Below, one piece after another: positions 9,225 through 18,006 of a DNA stretch of 64,000 bases (positions within the stretch are counted from its first letter, which is position 1; every line of letters starts with the position of its first letter). This DNA comes from Beijerinckia indica subsp. indica ATCC 9039 (GTDB lineage: Bacteria; Pseudomonadota; Alphaproteobacteria; Rhizobiales; Beijerinckiaceae). The stretch spans positions 117,737 through 181,736 of the forward strand of contig NC_010580.1 of NCBI RefSeq assembly GCF_000019845.1, read 5' to 3'. The notes beneath the pieces were generated by a model, which saw only the letters and a program-made list of their open reading frames with translations, made no database searches and had not been told where the DNA came from. The position numbers and the translations under genes are program-made.

Positions 9225-9698
9225 AGAACCTTTGACGTTGCTCCCCTTTATCGTTCAACCATCGGCTATGATCGCTTGTTCGACATGCTGGATCATAGCA
9301 CCCGTCCCGATTGGCCGCCCTATAACATCGTGAAGAAGGGCGATAACGAATATTGCATCAGTATGGCCGTCGCCGGATTTTCGCCGAGTGACATCAGCCT
9401 GACTCAGACGGGCACCCAGCTTCTAGTCGAAGGCACCAAGCGGAAGCAACCGGAGGCGTATGAAGTCCTCCATCAAGGGATTGCTTCCCGCGACTTCAAG
9501 CAAACCTTCAATCTCGCCGATCACGTGAAAGTCGTCTCGGCTGATATCGAGAACGGTCTCCTGATGATCGATTTTGTCCGTGAGGTTCCGGAGGCCTTGA
9601 AACCTCGGAAGATCGAAATCTCCCAAACTCGCATGGAAGGCGGTGCAGAGCCAAAACAGCTGAAACAGAGCGATGAACCTGTAGCGAAGGCGGCTTAA
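9222..9698 (+). CDS. Small heat-shock protein, Hsp20 (alpha-crystallin) family
   Basis: A 158-residue protein with a central alpha-crystallin domain: 'YNIVKKGDNEYCISMAVAGF' starts it, 'LLVEGTKRK' is the usual beta-strand, and 'FKQTFNLADHVKVVSADIEN' with 'GLLMIDF' corresponds to the family's GVL motif region. It binds unfolding proteins as an ATP-independent holdase in the cytoplasm. The start at 9222 has GGAGGA seven bases upstream; a frame start at 9207 would destroy that spacing. Its leader looks like a ROSE thermometer. A conserved unknown gene follows after 65 bases. It resembles the IbpA-type class-A proteins of rhizobia. Confidence 0.93.
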   Translation: MRTFDVAPLYRSTIGYDRLFDMLDHSTRPDWPPYNIVKKGDNEYCISMAVAGFSPSDISLTQTGTQLLVEGTKRKQPEAYEVLHQGIASRDFKQTFNLADHVKVVSADIENGLLMIDFVREVPEALKPRKIEISQTRMEGGAEPKQLKQSDEPVAKAA

Positions 9699-9763
9699 AC
9701 TCTTTGTTCACTACTGATGCTTCCCGAATCTTCTCCGGGAGGCAGAATTGGTGGAGATCGGAG

Positions 9764-10174
9764 ATGGATACAGAGGCAGTTTTTCATTCTTCAACAAATG
9801 TTACGACCCTGTCGCGCTGCTTTTACGATCCTGATGAGGTAGCACGCGACTCCAGCCTGAGCCTCAACGAGAAACGGGAGATTCTGGCAAGTTGGGCATC
9901 GGATGCAAGGTCGATAAAAAACCACCCGGCCTATAGGCTCATCGAGAGCGGGCAGATTGTTCCGCTCGATGAAATATTGAAGGCGATCATTCGGCTTGAC
10001 GGTGAAAGTCGAGTGCAAACCGGTCATCTATGGCGCGATCAAAAGAAGGACGACGAAAGCAAGTCGGATGAAATTGACGACGATGACCCGGACGATGATC
10101 CCCCTCCTGTTCCAGCAGGCGGATTCATCCCCTGGCGTCCCAGGCCGCCTTTAACTCCGGAAGTTGCTCTTTGA
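9764..10174 (+). CDS. Unknown acidic-tailed protein downstream of hsp20
   Basis: A 136-residue protein with GGAG five bases before the ATG at 9764. The middle part, 'FYDPDEVARDSSLSLNEKRE' and 'ILASWASDARSIKNHPAYRL', is of a kind I associate with small conserved rhizobial proteins near stress genes. The C-terminus has an aspartate-rich run 'DEIDDDDPDDDPPP'. No signal peptide or membrane helix is visible. It follows hsp20 by 65 bases on the same strand and probably shares its transcript. The function is unknown. Confidence 0.65.
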   Translation: MDTEAVFHSSTNVTTLSRCFYDPDEVARDSSLSLNEKREILASWASDARSIKNHPAYRLIESGQIVPLDEILKAIIRLDGESRVQTGHLWRDQKKDDESKSDEIDDDDPDDDPPPVPAGGFIPWRPRPPLTPEVAL

Positions 10175-10346
10175 TTCCGTGCCCCTGGAGCCGGTTTTTT
10201 GACTGGGTCCAGGGTAGTTGGAAGGGTCGTCGTCGACGTCGTCGACGACGAATGGGCATCAAAACCGGAGATAAGGGCAACCCTTTTATACGGGCGCGTT
10301 GCAAATTATGAATACGGATACAGATCGGCGTGTGCAAGCCTGATCT

Positions 10347-11035
10347 TCATACTTTGTTAACTTCTAAAAGTCCGAAACAGACGGAGAGCAGATCGTTCTG
10401 CTCGCGGACAGACCAGAGACCGATGAAGCCGAAACCCTTGCGCAGCCAAAGCGTGGCTTCGAAGCCTTTGATCGTTCGTCTGGCGGTGGCGAAGGATTGG
10501 AAACCACCAACCTTGGGCATGGCTTGCTGCAGGTGTTTGGTGACATGATGGGTCGTGTTTTGGCGCAGCAGGCCTTCCTTCTCGGCCGCCTTGATGGCGG
10601 AAGGGAAGGTCCTGGCGCCATCGGTGCCAATGCTGCCAGGCGAAAGCAGCGGCTCATCCTTCAGCATCTTGCGGAAAAAACCGCTTGGCGGCGGCAAGAT
10701 CACGCTGGGCTGTGAGAAGAAAATCCACAGGATTGCCGTACTTGTCGATGGCCCGGTACAGATACCGCTACTGGCCACGGATCTTGACATAAGTCTCGTC
10801 GATCCTGATCGAGCCGCAGTGAGGCTTGCGGAAAAAACCGCAGCCGCTTCTCGATCGGGGCATAGGCCAAAACCCAGCGGTTCAGGGTGGTGTGATCCAC
10901 TGCAAAGCCACGTTCGAAGAACATCTCCTCCAGATTTCGATAGCTCAAGGGATAGCGTAAATACCAGGAAACGGCCTGCAGGATCAGCCAGGCCTCGAAA
11001 TGCCGAACCTTGAAATTATCCCTGGACGTGCGCTT
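10347..11035 (-). pseudogene. IS6-family transposase, degenerate (copy 2)
   Basis: Minus-strand fragments in several frames match copy 1: 'FKVRHFEAWLILQAV' at the upstream end, 'MSYRNLEEMFFERGFAVDHT', then 'GFFRKMLKDEPLLSPGSIG' and 'ARRTIKGFEATL'. There are at least two frameshifts and a small deletion ('HLQQAMPKVGGF', where copy 1 has extra residues between). It cannot make an active enzyme. The bases beyond its 3' end resemble those beyond copy 1, consistent with the same element end. Confidence 0.72.
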
Positions 11036-11599
11036 CAGCTTCTCGGCAATGGCGTAGGAATCATGGCTGGCCTCCTAATCGAAGGCGTAAAATCCGTCTA
11101 TTTCCTCAACACGCCGTTAACCATAAGATTTTGCAACAGGTCCCTGAAATCGGGGTTCACCCTTCTGACCGCCGACGTCAGCGATTTTGATTATCTGCTT
11201 CAATTGATGCCGACAAGGCGCTTATTGTTTTATCGCCGATCCTCATAATCACGCGGCATGGAATTGTCAGTCTTGCTGGCGGACCACGTCGTAAAATTTG
11301 CGCACTAGTATAGGTTATCGATAAGCAGTCCTGATTGAATACCTTCAGGTTAACCGGCTCACCCGCGTGAATTATGGACAGCGCCGTCACGAGGGAGTGC
11401 CGGCTTCACTGCCTTCGTGGAAAGTACGGTCAACGAGATCTGTCGAAGCGCATGATCAAGAAGCAGCCTTTCATCGATGTGCGCGTTTCTGTGCGCGATA
11501 ACACGCTCCGTAGGTCGTTCAAACATGTCTATCCCGCATTTCAGGCAAAGAATGATAATCACCGGGCGTTAATTGCAGCCTGATGACCCCACGATTTTA
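11036..11599. other. No convincing gene
   Basis: About 560 bases between two dead transposase genes. Short frames exist on both strands, but none has a recognisable domain together with a ribosome binding site. It is probably decayed insertion-sequence or flanking DNA. Confidence 0.4.
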
Positions 11600-12262
11600 C
11601 ATGCTCTTTTTGTCGTATCGCGTTGTCACTCGTCTGAACTGTTTGAGCGGAGAGTTGTTGAAAAAACGCTCAACAAGATTACGCTTTCTTATAAAGCTTA
11701 AGGACCCTGAACCTTGCGATTAGGCTTTGGCAGAATGACGATTTCGCTGCTTTGTTTGGTGATCTTATCGTGGAGATGATTAACATTATAACCTTTGTCG
11801 GAAGCGGTTGCGTCCGCTTCAAACACCTCGATGAGTTCGCATACATAGACAATATCATTTTCCTGGACCGGGGTCGCCGATCTGCGGACTGGATTGCCGA
11901 GCGCATTATTGTTCGCATGGATTTTGGTCCTCAAAGACCGTTGGGAGCGACTAAGACCTTGGCATTCAACCCCTTTTTACCTGACGGGCGCCGGCCGCGT
12001 GTTTATGCATACGCACGATGGTCGAGTCGATCATCAGCCATTCCAGGTCGACTTCACGCGCCAGTGCCTCGAATATGGTATCGAGAACGTCCATCTCGAT
12101 CCAACGACAAGAACGCCGCTTGACGGCGTGATATTCACCAAGCCATTCGGAATGGTCGCGTCCCCGAACGCCTCATCCACAAAAGCGCGTTCACAAAACG
12201 CTTGTTGTCCCTGTGTGGTCCACGCTTGCCCTTGCCGCCGCTGGGAACCAAAGGCTTAAGGC
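11600..12262 (-). pseudogene. IS5-family (IS427-like) transposase, heavily frameshifted
   Basis: The minus strand carries, in order and in different frames, 'LKPLVPSGGKGKRGPHRDNK', 'RFVNALLWMRRSG', 'LEWLMIDSTIVRMHKHAAGA', 'SDKGYNVNHLHDKI' and 'LVERFFNNSPLKQFRRVTTR'. These are successive pieces of an IS5-type transposase. A frame break near 11690 and several others, plus internal loss, make it non-functional. It ends just upstream of the hemerythrin-fusion gene and may have supplied part of its 5' region. Confidence 0.7.
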
Positions 12263-12368
12263 GCTCCCACTGATAAAACTTAAATTGTCACTACCGCCTA
12301 AATCGGCAACCTTTTCAAGAATACGGAGTTGCAATCAAACCCGATTTCCATGCGATGGAAAAATCATC

Positions 12369-13817
12369 ATGAAACAGGAAAAGGAAGAAAAGGAAAGCGC
12401 CGATCCCAAAGGTCAAACCGGAGCCAAAAGCTCATCGGACGTTACCGGAGAAGACGCCAAAAAACAGGACGCTATATCGATGTTGAAGGCGGACCATCGG
12501 GAGATAGAGCAATTGTTCGACCGATACAAAGCTGTCTCTCGTCGGGCTGACCGCGCGAAGATCGCGAAGGAAGTCTGCAATGCGCTGACGATCCATGCGA
12601 TACTGGAGGAGGAAATTTTTTATCCTGCTTGCCGTGAGCTTATCGACGACCAACCGCTCGACGAAGCACAAGTCGAACACGACAGTGCGAAGGTGCTCAT
12701 CGAAGAGCTGATCTCCGGAAGACCCGAAGACCCTTTTTACGATGCAAAGGTCAATGTATTAGCCGAACAGGTTAAGCAGCACATTCGAGAAGAAGAAGGG
12801 AAGCCCGACAGCATTTTCGCAAAGGCCGAGGCTGCCGGAGCCGACTTCGTCGTCATTGGCGAAGAGCTTAAGAAGCGCAAAGCGGAACTTTTGAGCAAGG
12901 CTAGCCGAGAGACGCTGCAAGCGGAACCGTGCTCATTCAAAGCCCTTGCAAATCTCACCAAGGAAGAAGACATGGCATCTTATCAACGCGGCCGAGACTA
13001 TGAGGAGCGCGGCCCGTCGCGCTCGCGTTATGATGAAGAGACAGGTCGGCGGCGGGACGAGCAGGGCCGCTTCATGAGCAACGAGGATTATGGCAATCGT
13101 GGTGGACAAGAACGCAGGTATCGCGTCGGGTCCGAGCGCGATGAATACAGCCGTTCCTCGAGCGATCGCGACCAAGGTTATCGTTCGCGTCCATCCTATG
13201 AAGACGAGGAATATTCCTCACGCGGCCAGCGTATGCCCGAGCGCGACGAATATGGTCGATTTGTGAGCGATGATGAGCGTCACGGCCAGAGTTATTCCCA
13301 CGGACGCGATTACGAGAATGAACGTCGCGGGTCTCGCAGCCATGGTGGCTGGTTTGGGGATCCCGAAGGCCATGCGGAAGCCGCCCGCAGAGGTTGGGAC
13401 GAGCGCGAGGGCGAAGGCCGCGCTTATCGCGATGAGAACGAACGCAGAAGCTCGTCGCAGGGAAGCGGACGGCGATACGAGCAGCGTTCACGGCAGGAGG
13501 AGGATGACGAGCGACGCCAGGGCAGCGGACGCGATTACGAGGATGAACGTCGCGGCTCTCGTAGCCACGGTGGCTGGTTTGGGGATCCCGAAGGCCATGC
13601 GGAAGCCGCCCGCAGAGGTTGGGACGAGCGCGAGGGCGAAGGCCGCGCTTATCGCGATGAGAATGAACGCAGAAGCTCGTCGCAGGGAGGCGGACGGCGA
13701 TACGAGCAGCGTTCACGGCAGGAGGAGGATGACGAGCGGCACCAGGGCAGCGGCTGGTACGGAGATCGGGAAGGTCATTCAGAGGCGTCCCGTCGAGGCT
13801 GGGAACATCGGCGATAA
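12369..13817 (+). CDS. Hemerythrin-domain protein fused to a glycine/arginine-rich stress-repeat protein
   Basis: A 482-residue two-part protein. Residues about 30-180 are a hemerythrin HHE-type helical bundle: 'ISMLKADHREIEQLFDRY', 'ALTIHAILEEEIFYPAC', 'DEAQVEHDSAKVLIEEL' and 'VKQHIREEEG', with the His/Glu iron ligands spaced as expected. From residue 202 the chain becomes a polar repeat region with three copies of 'GGWFGDPEGHAEAARRGWDE' type, related to the KGG stress-repeat pattern. AAGGAAG precedes an internal ATG at 12972, so the second part could also start on its own. The upstream frame to 12213 lies in IS debris and is not used. A role in oxygen, NO or iron stress is inferred. Confidence 0.8.
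   Translation: MKQEKEEKESADPKGQTGAKSSSDVTGEDAKKQDAISMLKADHREIEQLFDRYKAVSRRADRAKIAKEVCNALTIHAILEEEIFYPACRELIDDQPLDEAQVEHDSAKVLIEELISGRPEDPFYDAKVNVLAEQVKQHIREEEGKPDSIFAKAEAAGADFVVIGEELKKRKAELLSKASRETLQAEPCSFKALANLTKEEDMASYQRGRDYEERGPSRSRYDEETGRRRDEQGRFMSNEDYGNRGGQERRYRVGSERDEYSRSSSDRDQGYRSRPSYEDEEYSSRGQRMPERDEYGRFVSDDERHGQSYSHGRDYENERRGSRSHGGWFGDPEGHAEAARRGWDEREGEGRAYRDENERRSSSQGSGRRYEQRSRQEEDDERRQGSGRDYEDERRGSRSHGGWFGDPEGHAEAARRGWDEREGEGRAYRDENERRSSSQGGGRRYEQRSRQEEDDERHQGSGWYGDREGHSEASRRGWEHRR
13302..13751 (+). repeat. Two tandem 225-base (75-codon) coding repeats
   Basis: The block beginning GGACGCGATTACGAGAATGA at 13302 recurs at 13527 with few changes, so the period is exactly 225 bases. 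Each unit encodes 'GSRSHGGWFGDPEGHAEAAR' and a Ser/Arg-rich spacer. A third, shorter copy of the core motif ends the protein. The near identity suggests recent duplication or gene conversion, and the block could expand or contract by slippage. Confidence 0.9.
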
Positions 13818-13999
13818 TCAGGTCGAAGCAGAAGCAGGCCGCGATCGATGCCCTCATTAAGGACCCGCGCGCGGGTTGGTCGGACTTGAGGACAAGACCG
13901 TGCTCGATGCGGCCTCATTGCTTCGAGGCAGCAGGCCAGCGCAGATCCGGACCTCGTTTGGTACGGTGCAGTCGTGATGGCTCATACTCTGCCGCTGCG

Positions 14000-14875
14000 T
14001 CAATTCCGGTGAAACGCCAGAGCTTCGCTCTCGAGCGATGCGGCGATCAAATCTTGCAAAACACCCTCGTTTATCTCTTCAGTCCAGACCCTAAAACGGG
14101 TCAGACTATGCGGTCCGAACGATGTGACCATCGCCACATCTATGGCGTCCCGTCCGCGCGCAACGGGGATCCGGCCGATGCGCGGAGTATTGTGTCTTGC
14201 ATCAAAAGTAAACCAGCCGCCATCAAGATAAACTTCAAACCAGGCATTATAGTCCATTGGCGTGGGATTCGATGGCACACCAATATCGCCAAGAAAACCA
14301 TTGGTATAACGAGCGGGGATGTTCATGCAGCGGCAAAAGGTAACGGCTAGATGGGCAAAATCGCGGCAAACGCCTTTGCGTTCTTCGAAGGCTTCATAGG
14401 CGGTGCGCGTCGCGCGGGCATATTCATAGCCGAAGGTCAGATGATCGCAGACGAAGTCGCAGATGGCTTGAACACGGTGCCAACCGCGCGGTGTTGAACC
14501 AAAAAGCTGCCAAGCGATATCACCAAGCTTATCTGTTTCACAGTAGCGACTCCCAAGAAGATAGACAAGATAATTGCTTGGTATTTGTTCCATGACAACT
14601 TCCTGCGCGTCTAACACCACGGGATCTGGCAAGCCGCTATCATCGATGACTGCATCACAGCAAATCGCTAAGTCGCCAGCAGGCGCTATGAGTCTGCGTA
14701 CGTGATTGCCGTACAAATCGATATAGGTCGATGAGTCGATCTGCGGTGTCGTGATGACCGGGGTCTCGTAGCGGATATGATGCGCGCGCTCTCGATGCGC
14801 GTCGAGCATGCACAGCATAAAGGTCGGTTGTTGACAATTGAGCGTCAATTCATAGCCGTATCTGATGAGCATCAT
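14000..14875 (-). CDS. Transglutaminase-like cysteine peptidase family protein
   Basis: A 291-residue protein of the bacterial transglutaminase-like family. The N-terminal beta domain ('MLIRYGYELTLNCQQPTFML') is followed by the core: the catalytic cysteine lies in 'ERKGVCRDFAHLAVTFCR', and the aspartate strand is 'GGWFTFDARHN'. The histidine expected before it is not obvious: the position reads 'MDYNAWFEVY', with Asn where many relatives have His. It probably hydrolyses or crosslinks peptides in the cytoplasm; the family is poorly characterised. The ATG pair at 14872-14877 is chosen over an upstream TTG because it matches the usual family start. It is flanked by stress genes. Confidence 0.82.
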   Translation of the reverse strand: MMLIRYGYELTLNCQQPTFMLCMLDAHRERAHHIRYETPVITTPQIDSSTYIDLYGNHVRRLIAPAGDLAICCDAVIDDSGLPDPVVLDAQEVVMEQIPSNYLVYLLGSRYCETDKLGDIAWQLFGSTPRGWHRVQAICDFVCDHLTFGYEYARATRTAYEAFEERKGVCRDFAHLAVTFCRCMNIPARYTNGFLGDIGVPSNPTPMDYNAWFEVYLDGGWFTFDARHNTPRIGRIPVARGRDAIDVAMVTSFGPHSLTRFRVWTEEINEGVLQDLIAASLESEALAFHRN

Positions 14876-15128
14876 TGGATCCAATAATTGTTTAGGTAAG
14901 GATCGCAAAAAATGACAACCTCATTCTCCTTGCGTTTTAGCAATTCTAGGACATGGCTTTTCTCTTTGCAGATAGCCAATTGTACGCTCGCCAAAAGTCA
15001 TGAATTTTGTGGTAAATAATTCTCCAGCCAGCTTTTGGTTCACGCCAACCCCTCAGTTGTTCAGGGTGGTGGTAATAAAGCCTCATATAGCGGCCTATTT
15101 GCATGGTGGAGCATGAAAGAAGGAGACG

Positions 15129-15356
15129 ACGCACGGTGAGGTCGAATCCTTGAAGGAAATTAATCCACAACTTATTCAAGAGATCGAAGAATTCTTCATC
15201 CAATATGAAAAGCTGAGCGGAAAGGATTTCCGTATCGTCGGCCGTTGCGGGCCAAAGTCTGCCCATAAGCTGCTGGAGGCCGGAGCGCAGCGCTGGGCTA
15301 AAAATCCAACTGCGACGTGTTCGCAAACACTCCTTTCAGCTGAGAAAGATGGTTAA
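15129..15356 (+). pseudogene. Inorganic pyrophosphatase, C-terminal fragment
   Basis: A short open frame reads 'LKEINPQLIQEIEEFFIQYE' then 'KLSGKDFRIVGRCGPKSAHK' and 'LLEAGAQRW', matching the C-terminal helix region of soluble family-I inorganic pyrophosphatases. The catalytic N-terminal two-thirds is absent; upstream bases stay in frame only to about 15117 without recognisable sequence. No active enzyme is expected. It is one of several gene ends stranded in this region. Confidence 0.6.
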
Positions 15357-15380
15357 GATTGTTCGAGCTTTGGATCAACC

Positions 15381-15995
15381 ATGGCAATGAACCGAAATGA
15401 ACTCCGCTTTGGTCGTCTCTCTTGCTCATCACGCCATATCTGCGTCGATATACAGAAACTATTTGCTGAGGAGACGGATTGGAGGACACCTTGGATGGAT
15501 CGCGTCCTTCCTTCTGTGTACCAGCTGGTCGCTCATCATCCCAGCCAGACAATCTTTACTCGTTTCATCCCAGCCGAACACGCAGGCCAAGGGATTGGGA
15601 CATGGCGGCGGTATTATGAACGTTGGTCGTCTATGACAATCGAATCACTCGGCATAGCGATGATCGATCTTGTTGCCGAACTCGCGGCTTTAGTGCCGCC
15701 CGCAGAGGTCCTTGACAAGCACGTCTATTCGCCTTGGTTCGAGTCGGACTTGCATGCGCGACTACAACACCAATCTGTCGATACCTTGATCATCTCAGGC
15801 GGCGAAACCGACGTCTGCGTTTTGAGTACCGTCCTGGGGGCGGTCGACAGAGGCTATCGTGTGGTACTCGCCTCCGATGCACTCTGCAGTTCTTCGGATG
15901 AGGCGCATGATGCGGCGATCAGGGTCTACGAGACTCGTTACAGCCAACAAGTCGAAGTGGTAACGACCAATCTCATCCTTGAGAATTGGAAGTGA
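15381..15995 (+). CDS. Isochorismatase-family cysteine hydrolase
   Basis: A 204-residue alpha/beta hydrolase of the isochorismatase-like family. The Asp-Lys-Cys triad is visible: Asp in 'ICVDIQKLF', Lys in 'LDKHVYSPWFES' and Cys in 'SGGETDVCVLSTVLGAV'. Members cleave amides or enol ethers (nicotinamide, N-carbamoyl compounds, isochorismate); the substrate here is not readable. The first 15 residues are unusual for the family, and no strong ribosome site precedes the ATG at 15381, so an alternative start is possible. It lies just after the pyrophosphatase fragment and is probably cytoplasmic. Confidence 0.85.
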   Translation: MAMNRNELRFGRLSCSSRHICVDIQKLFAEETDWRTPWMDRVLPSVYQLVAHHPSQTIFTRFIPAEHAGQGIGTWRRYYERWSSMTIESLGIAMIDLVAELAALVPPAEVLDKHVYSPWFESDLHARLQHQSVDTLIISGGETDVCVLSTVLGAVDRGYRVVLASDALCSSSDEAHDAAIRVYETRYSQQVEVVTTNLILENWK

Positions 15996-16035
15996 GTCGC
16001 CCGTGGCGTTGTCCAGCGTGCCAAAGCGGCCATCC

Positions 16036-16113
16036 CTAATAATGAAAGAGCATCAGCAGAATGATGATCGGGATTGGAACTCCCAGCATCCATAATAATA
16101 TTCCGCGTCCCAT
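16036..16113 (-). CDS. Hydrophobic micro-protein, 25 residues
   Basis: Too short for ordinary gene calling, but well supported. GAGGTGATGAA places a ribosome site seven bases before the ATG at 16113, and the peptide 'MGRGILLWMLGVPIPIIILL' plus 'MLFHY' is one transmembrane helix with a short basic N-terminus. I associate this pattern with tiny conserved rhizobial membrane peptides. It starts 15 bases after the end of the membrane protein at 16129-16953, so it is probably co-transcribed with it. Its function is unknown. Confidence 0.6.
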   Translation of the reverse strand: MGRGILLWMLGVPIPIIILLMLFHY

Positions 16114-16128
16114 TTCATCACCTCTTGT

Positions 16129-16953
16129 TTAACGCCAACGGGTAAAGATACTCACGCCCGCATAGTTCTTGCGATGTTGACCGCCAATAGTCGCCGCCCA
16201 CCAAGCAGCAGCAGCACCAATCGCTGAAGCGGCTGCCGATAGAAAGGCGGCTAAAATTCCCACCTTCCGCTTCGCATTCGCTGTATCTCGAACATCCGTG
16301 ATTGCATAATCGACGCGCTTTTGGGCATCCACAGGAGTGAGGCCCCGATCCGTTACTAAGCGGACGAGATAGTCTCGGTCCGATGCGGTGACAGCGCCAT
16401 TGTAAACACCGGATTGAAGAATAGCCGCAACTTCGCGACGAAGACCTTCATTGTAGGGGGTCTCAAGGCGTTCGCCTCGTAACAAAGCATCAGCCATATA
16501 GAGTGAATGGTCGGTTTGCTCAGGTGTTTTTGATTGCGCTTCACGCACAATATCACTCAATGCCGTTGAAACTATCACGCCGACGAGCAAGGTTGTCAGT
16601 GCCCAAGCTATGAGGCCGTGCGCACCATCACGTATTTCGCTTTCGTAGGTGCTAACGTCCGGTGTCACATGACGCATCCGGCCTGCGATGTATCCGGCAG
16701 CAATATAGCTGGAGACGACGACCCAGAGTGTCCAGATCGTAATGGCTATCACCGTGGCTTTTGCTGATAGACCTTGCCCTAAATAGGGAGAGGTAATCGC
16801 TAGGCCAATTGCTGATCCAAACGGTGTCAAAGTCACGAAGATTGCGGTTCCAACAAGAGCACCAGCAATGATCGCCGGCCATCCAAGGTAGCTGGAGGCC
16901 AAGACTTCCGTCATGGGAACAGCGGCAACAGGTCTTAAATTCGTGTTGTCCAT
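16129..16953 (-). CDS. Membrane protein of unknown function, about four helices
   Basis: A 274-residue membrane protein. Hydrophobic segments include 'WPAIIAGALVGTAIFVTL', 'ATVIAITIWTLWVVVSSY', 'GLIAWALTTLLVGVIVST' and, near the C-terminus, 'VGILAAFLSAAASAIGAAAA'. A soluble stretch of about 100 residues lies between helices three and four. Rhizobial proteins of this layout are often annotated as PhnA-like or hypothetical, and I do not assign a function. A 25-residue micro-protein follows on the same strand, and a 24-residue one lies 51 bases upstream. No exact EcfG promoter is seen. Confidence 0.72.
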   Translation of the reverse strand: MDNTNLRPVAAVPMTEVLASSYLGWPAIIAGALVGTAIFVTLTPFGSAIGLAITSPYLGQGLSAKATVIAITIWTLWVVVSSYIAAGYIAGRMRHVTPDVSTYESEIRDGAHGLIAWALTTLLVGVIVSTALSDIVREAQSKTPEQTDHSLYMADALLRGERLETPYNEGLRREVAAILQSGVYNGAVTASDRDYLVRLVTDRGLTPVDAQKRVDYAITDVRDTANAKRKVGILAAFLSAAASAIGAAAAWWAATIGGQHRKNYAGVSIFTRWR

Positions 16954-17003
16954 TCGTTCCTCTTTCGGTTTGTCCTATAATCTAAGGATCGCCTCATTAT
17001 ATA

Positions 17004-17078
17004 TTACCGAAGTCCAAGTACCGATAATATAAACATGATGACGACAATCAATCCTACAATATAGATAATTCCATTCAT
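17004..17078 (-). CDS. Hydrophobic micro-protein, 24 residues
   Basis: The minus strand from 17078 encodes 'MNGIIYIVGLIVVIMFILSV' followed by 'LGLR' and a stop, a single membrane helix with a basic end. A GGA lies about 11 bases upstream. The pattern MNGIIYIVGLIVV is familiar from tiny membrane peptides in rhizobial stress regions. It lies 51 bases upstream of the four-helix membrane protein on the same strand and could be the first gene of a three-gene unit. Function unknown. Confidence 0.5.
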   Translation of the reverse strand: MNGIIYIVGLIVVIMFILSVLGLR

Positions 17079-17547
17079 GCTGAATTCCATTCAAATAGAT
17101 TGAAACGGTGGCAACAATTGACGCATATATTCGCTTCGTTCATTGAACGCTTTCTCACTGCTTATTTTTAGATGAAACTGATCAGCTCAAGTTAAAAGAG
17201 CTGGTCTGTTTGAAGAGAGAAGAGAATTGTCTGCAGCTTCACGTTATTGATAACCTTCAACAGCGCACAGTGCTTAACCAACCATCATCATCACTGATGT
17301 GTTCCATCTTCACTTCAGATAATCTGTTGTAGCTGAAGCGAAAGTGTCTAGGGTCAGCAAATACAGAAAGCGTCTGACATACAAGCTGTACTGCAATGTT
17401 GTCACACAGCACAGTGCCAAGCATGCTTGAGGGGATCACACCTTGGAGCCTGATGATTCCTCAAGACAGGCATTGTCCATTATAAAACGCAGGTACATGT
17501 CAGTCGTCACTCGCACTCGAGGTCCAGGGGAGATCGGTTAGACAGAA
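17079..17547. other. Intergenic stretch without a convincing gene
   Basis: About 470 bases. Short frames are present on the minus strand (for example around 17257-17439), but none has a supporting ribosome site or recognisable domain. The right end holds the EcfG-type promoter listed separately. Confidence 0.4.
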
Positions 17548-17572
17548 GGAACAAGAGCTTGTTCCGCTCGTT
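17548..17572 (+). promoter_or_regulatory. EcfG-type general-stress promoter before the DUF892 gene
   Basis: GGAAC at 17548-17552 and CGTT at 17569-17572 are separated by 16 bases, the consensus spacing for alphaproteobacterial EcfG sigma factors. The likely start codon at 17626 is about 50 bases downstream. The same exact motif and spacing precede the other DUF892 gene. Confidence 0.72.
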
Positions 17573-18006
17573 TAACGATGACTGATAAGATAGCTTTGCT
17601 GGATGATAAACGGGAGGATATGGCAATGGTCCAATCTGGAGGAAATTTGCAGGATCTCTTTCATAGGGAATTGAAAGATATTTATTTTGCGGAAAAGCAG
17701 ATTTTACGCGCTCTGCCAAAGATGGCGCGCAACGCACGATCGAGTGAGCTTCAGCATGCTTTTGAAACTCACGCCGATGAAACGGAACAGCAAATAGAAC
17801 GCCTTGATCGTGTCTTTGAAAGCATCGGTCAATTGCCGCGCGGCAAAATCTGTGACGCCATCATCGGCCTCCTTGATGAAGGCAAAGAGATCATGGAAGA
17901 GTTTGCAGACACCGAAGCACTCGATCCAGGTCTTCTCGCTGCGGCACAAAGTGTCGAGCATTATGAGATCAGTCGCTATGGAACATTAAAGGCATGGGCA
18001 GATCAG

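Noticed and set aside
10226..10249. CGTCGTCGAC-type palindrome after the acidic-tailed gene
   Set aside because: It is a simple GTC/GAC repeat with no T-run after it; not a convincing terminator or operator.
11000..11248. 82-codon plus-strand frame over the IS6 copy 2 end
   Set aside because: It starts inside the dead transposase and shows no domain or ribosome site.
13072..13857. 261-codon minus-strand frame with repeats
   Set aside because: Its repeats are just the complement of the coding repeats in the hemerythrin fusion gene.
17257..17439. 60-codon minus-strand frame ending 'MEHISDDDGWLSTVRC'
   Set aside because: No ribosome site, no recognised family, and composition does not favour coding.
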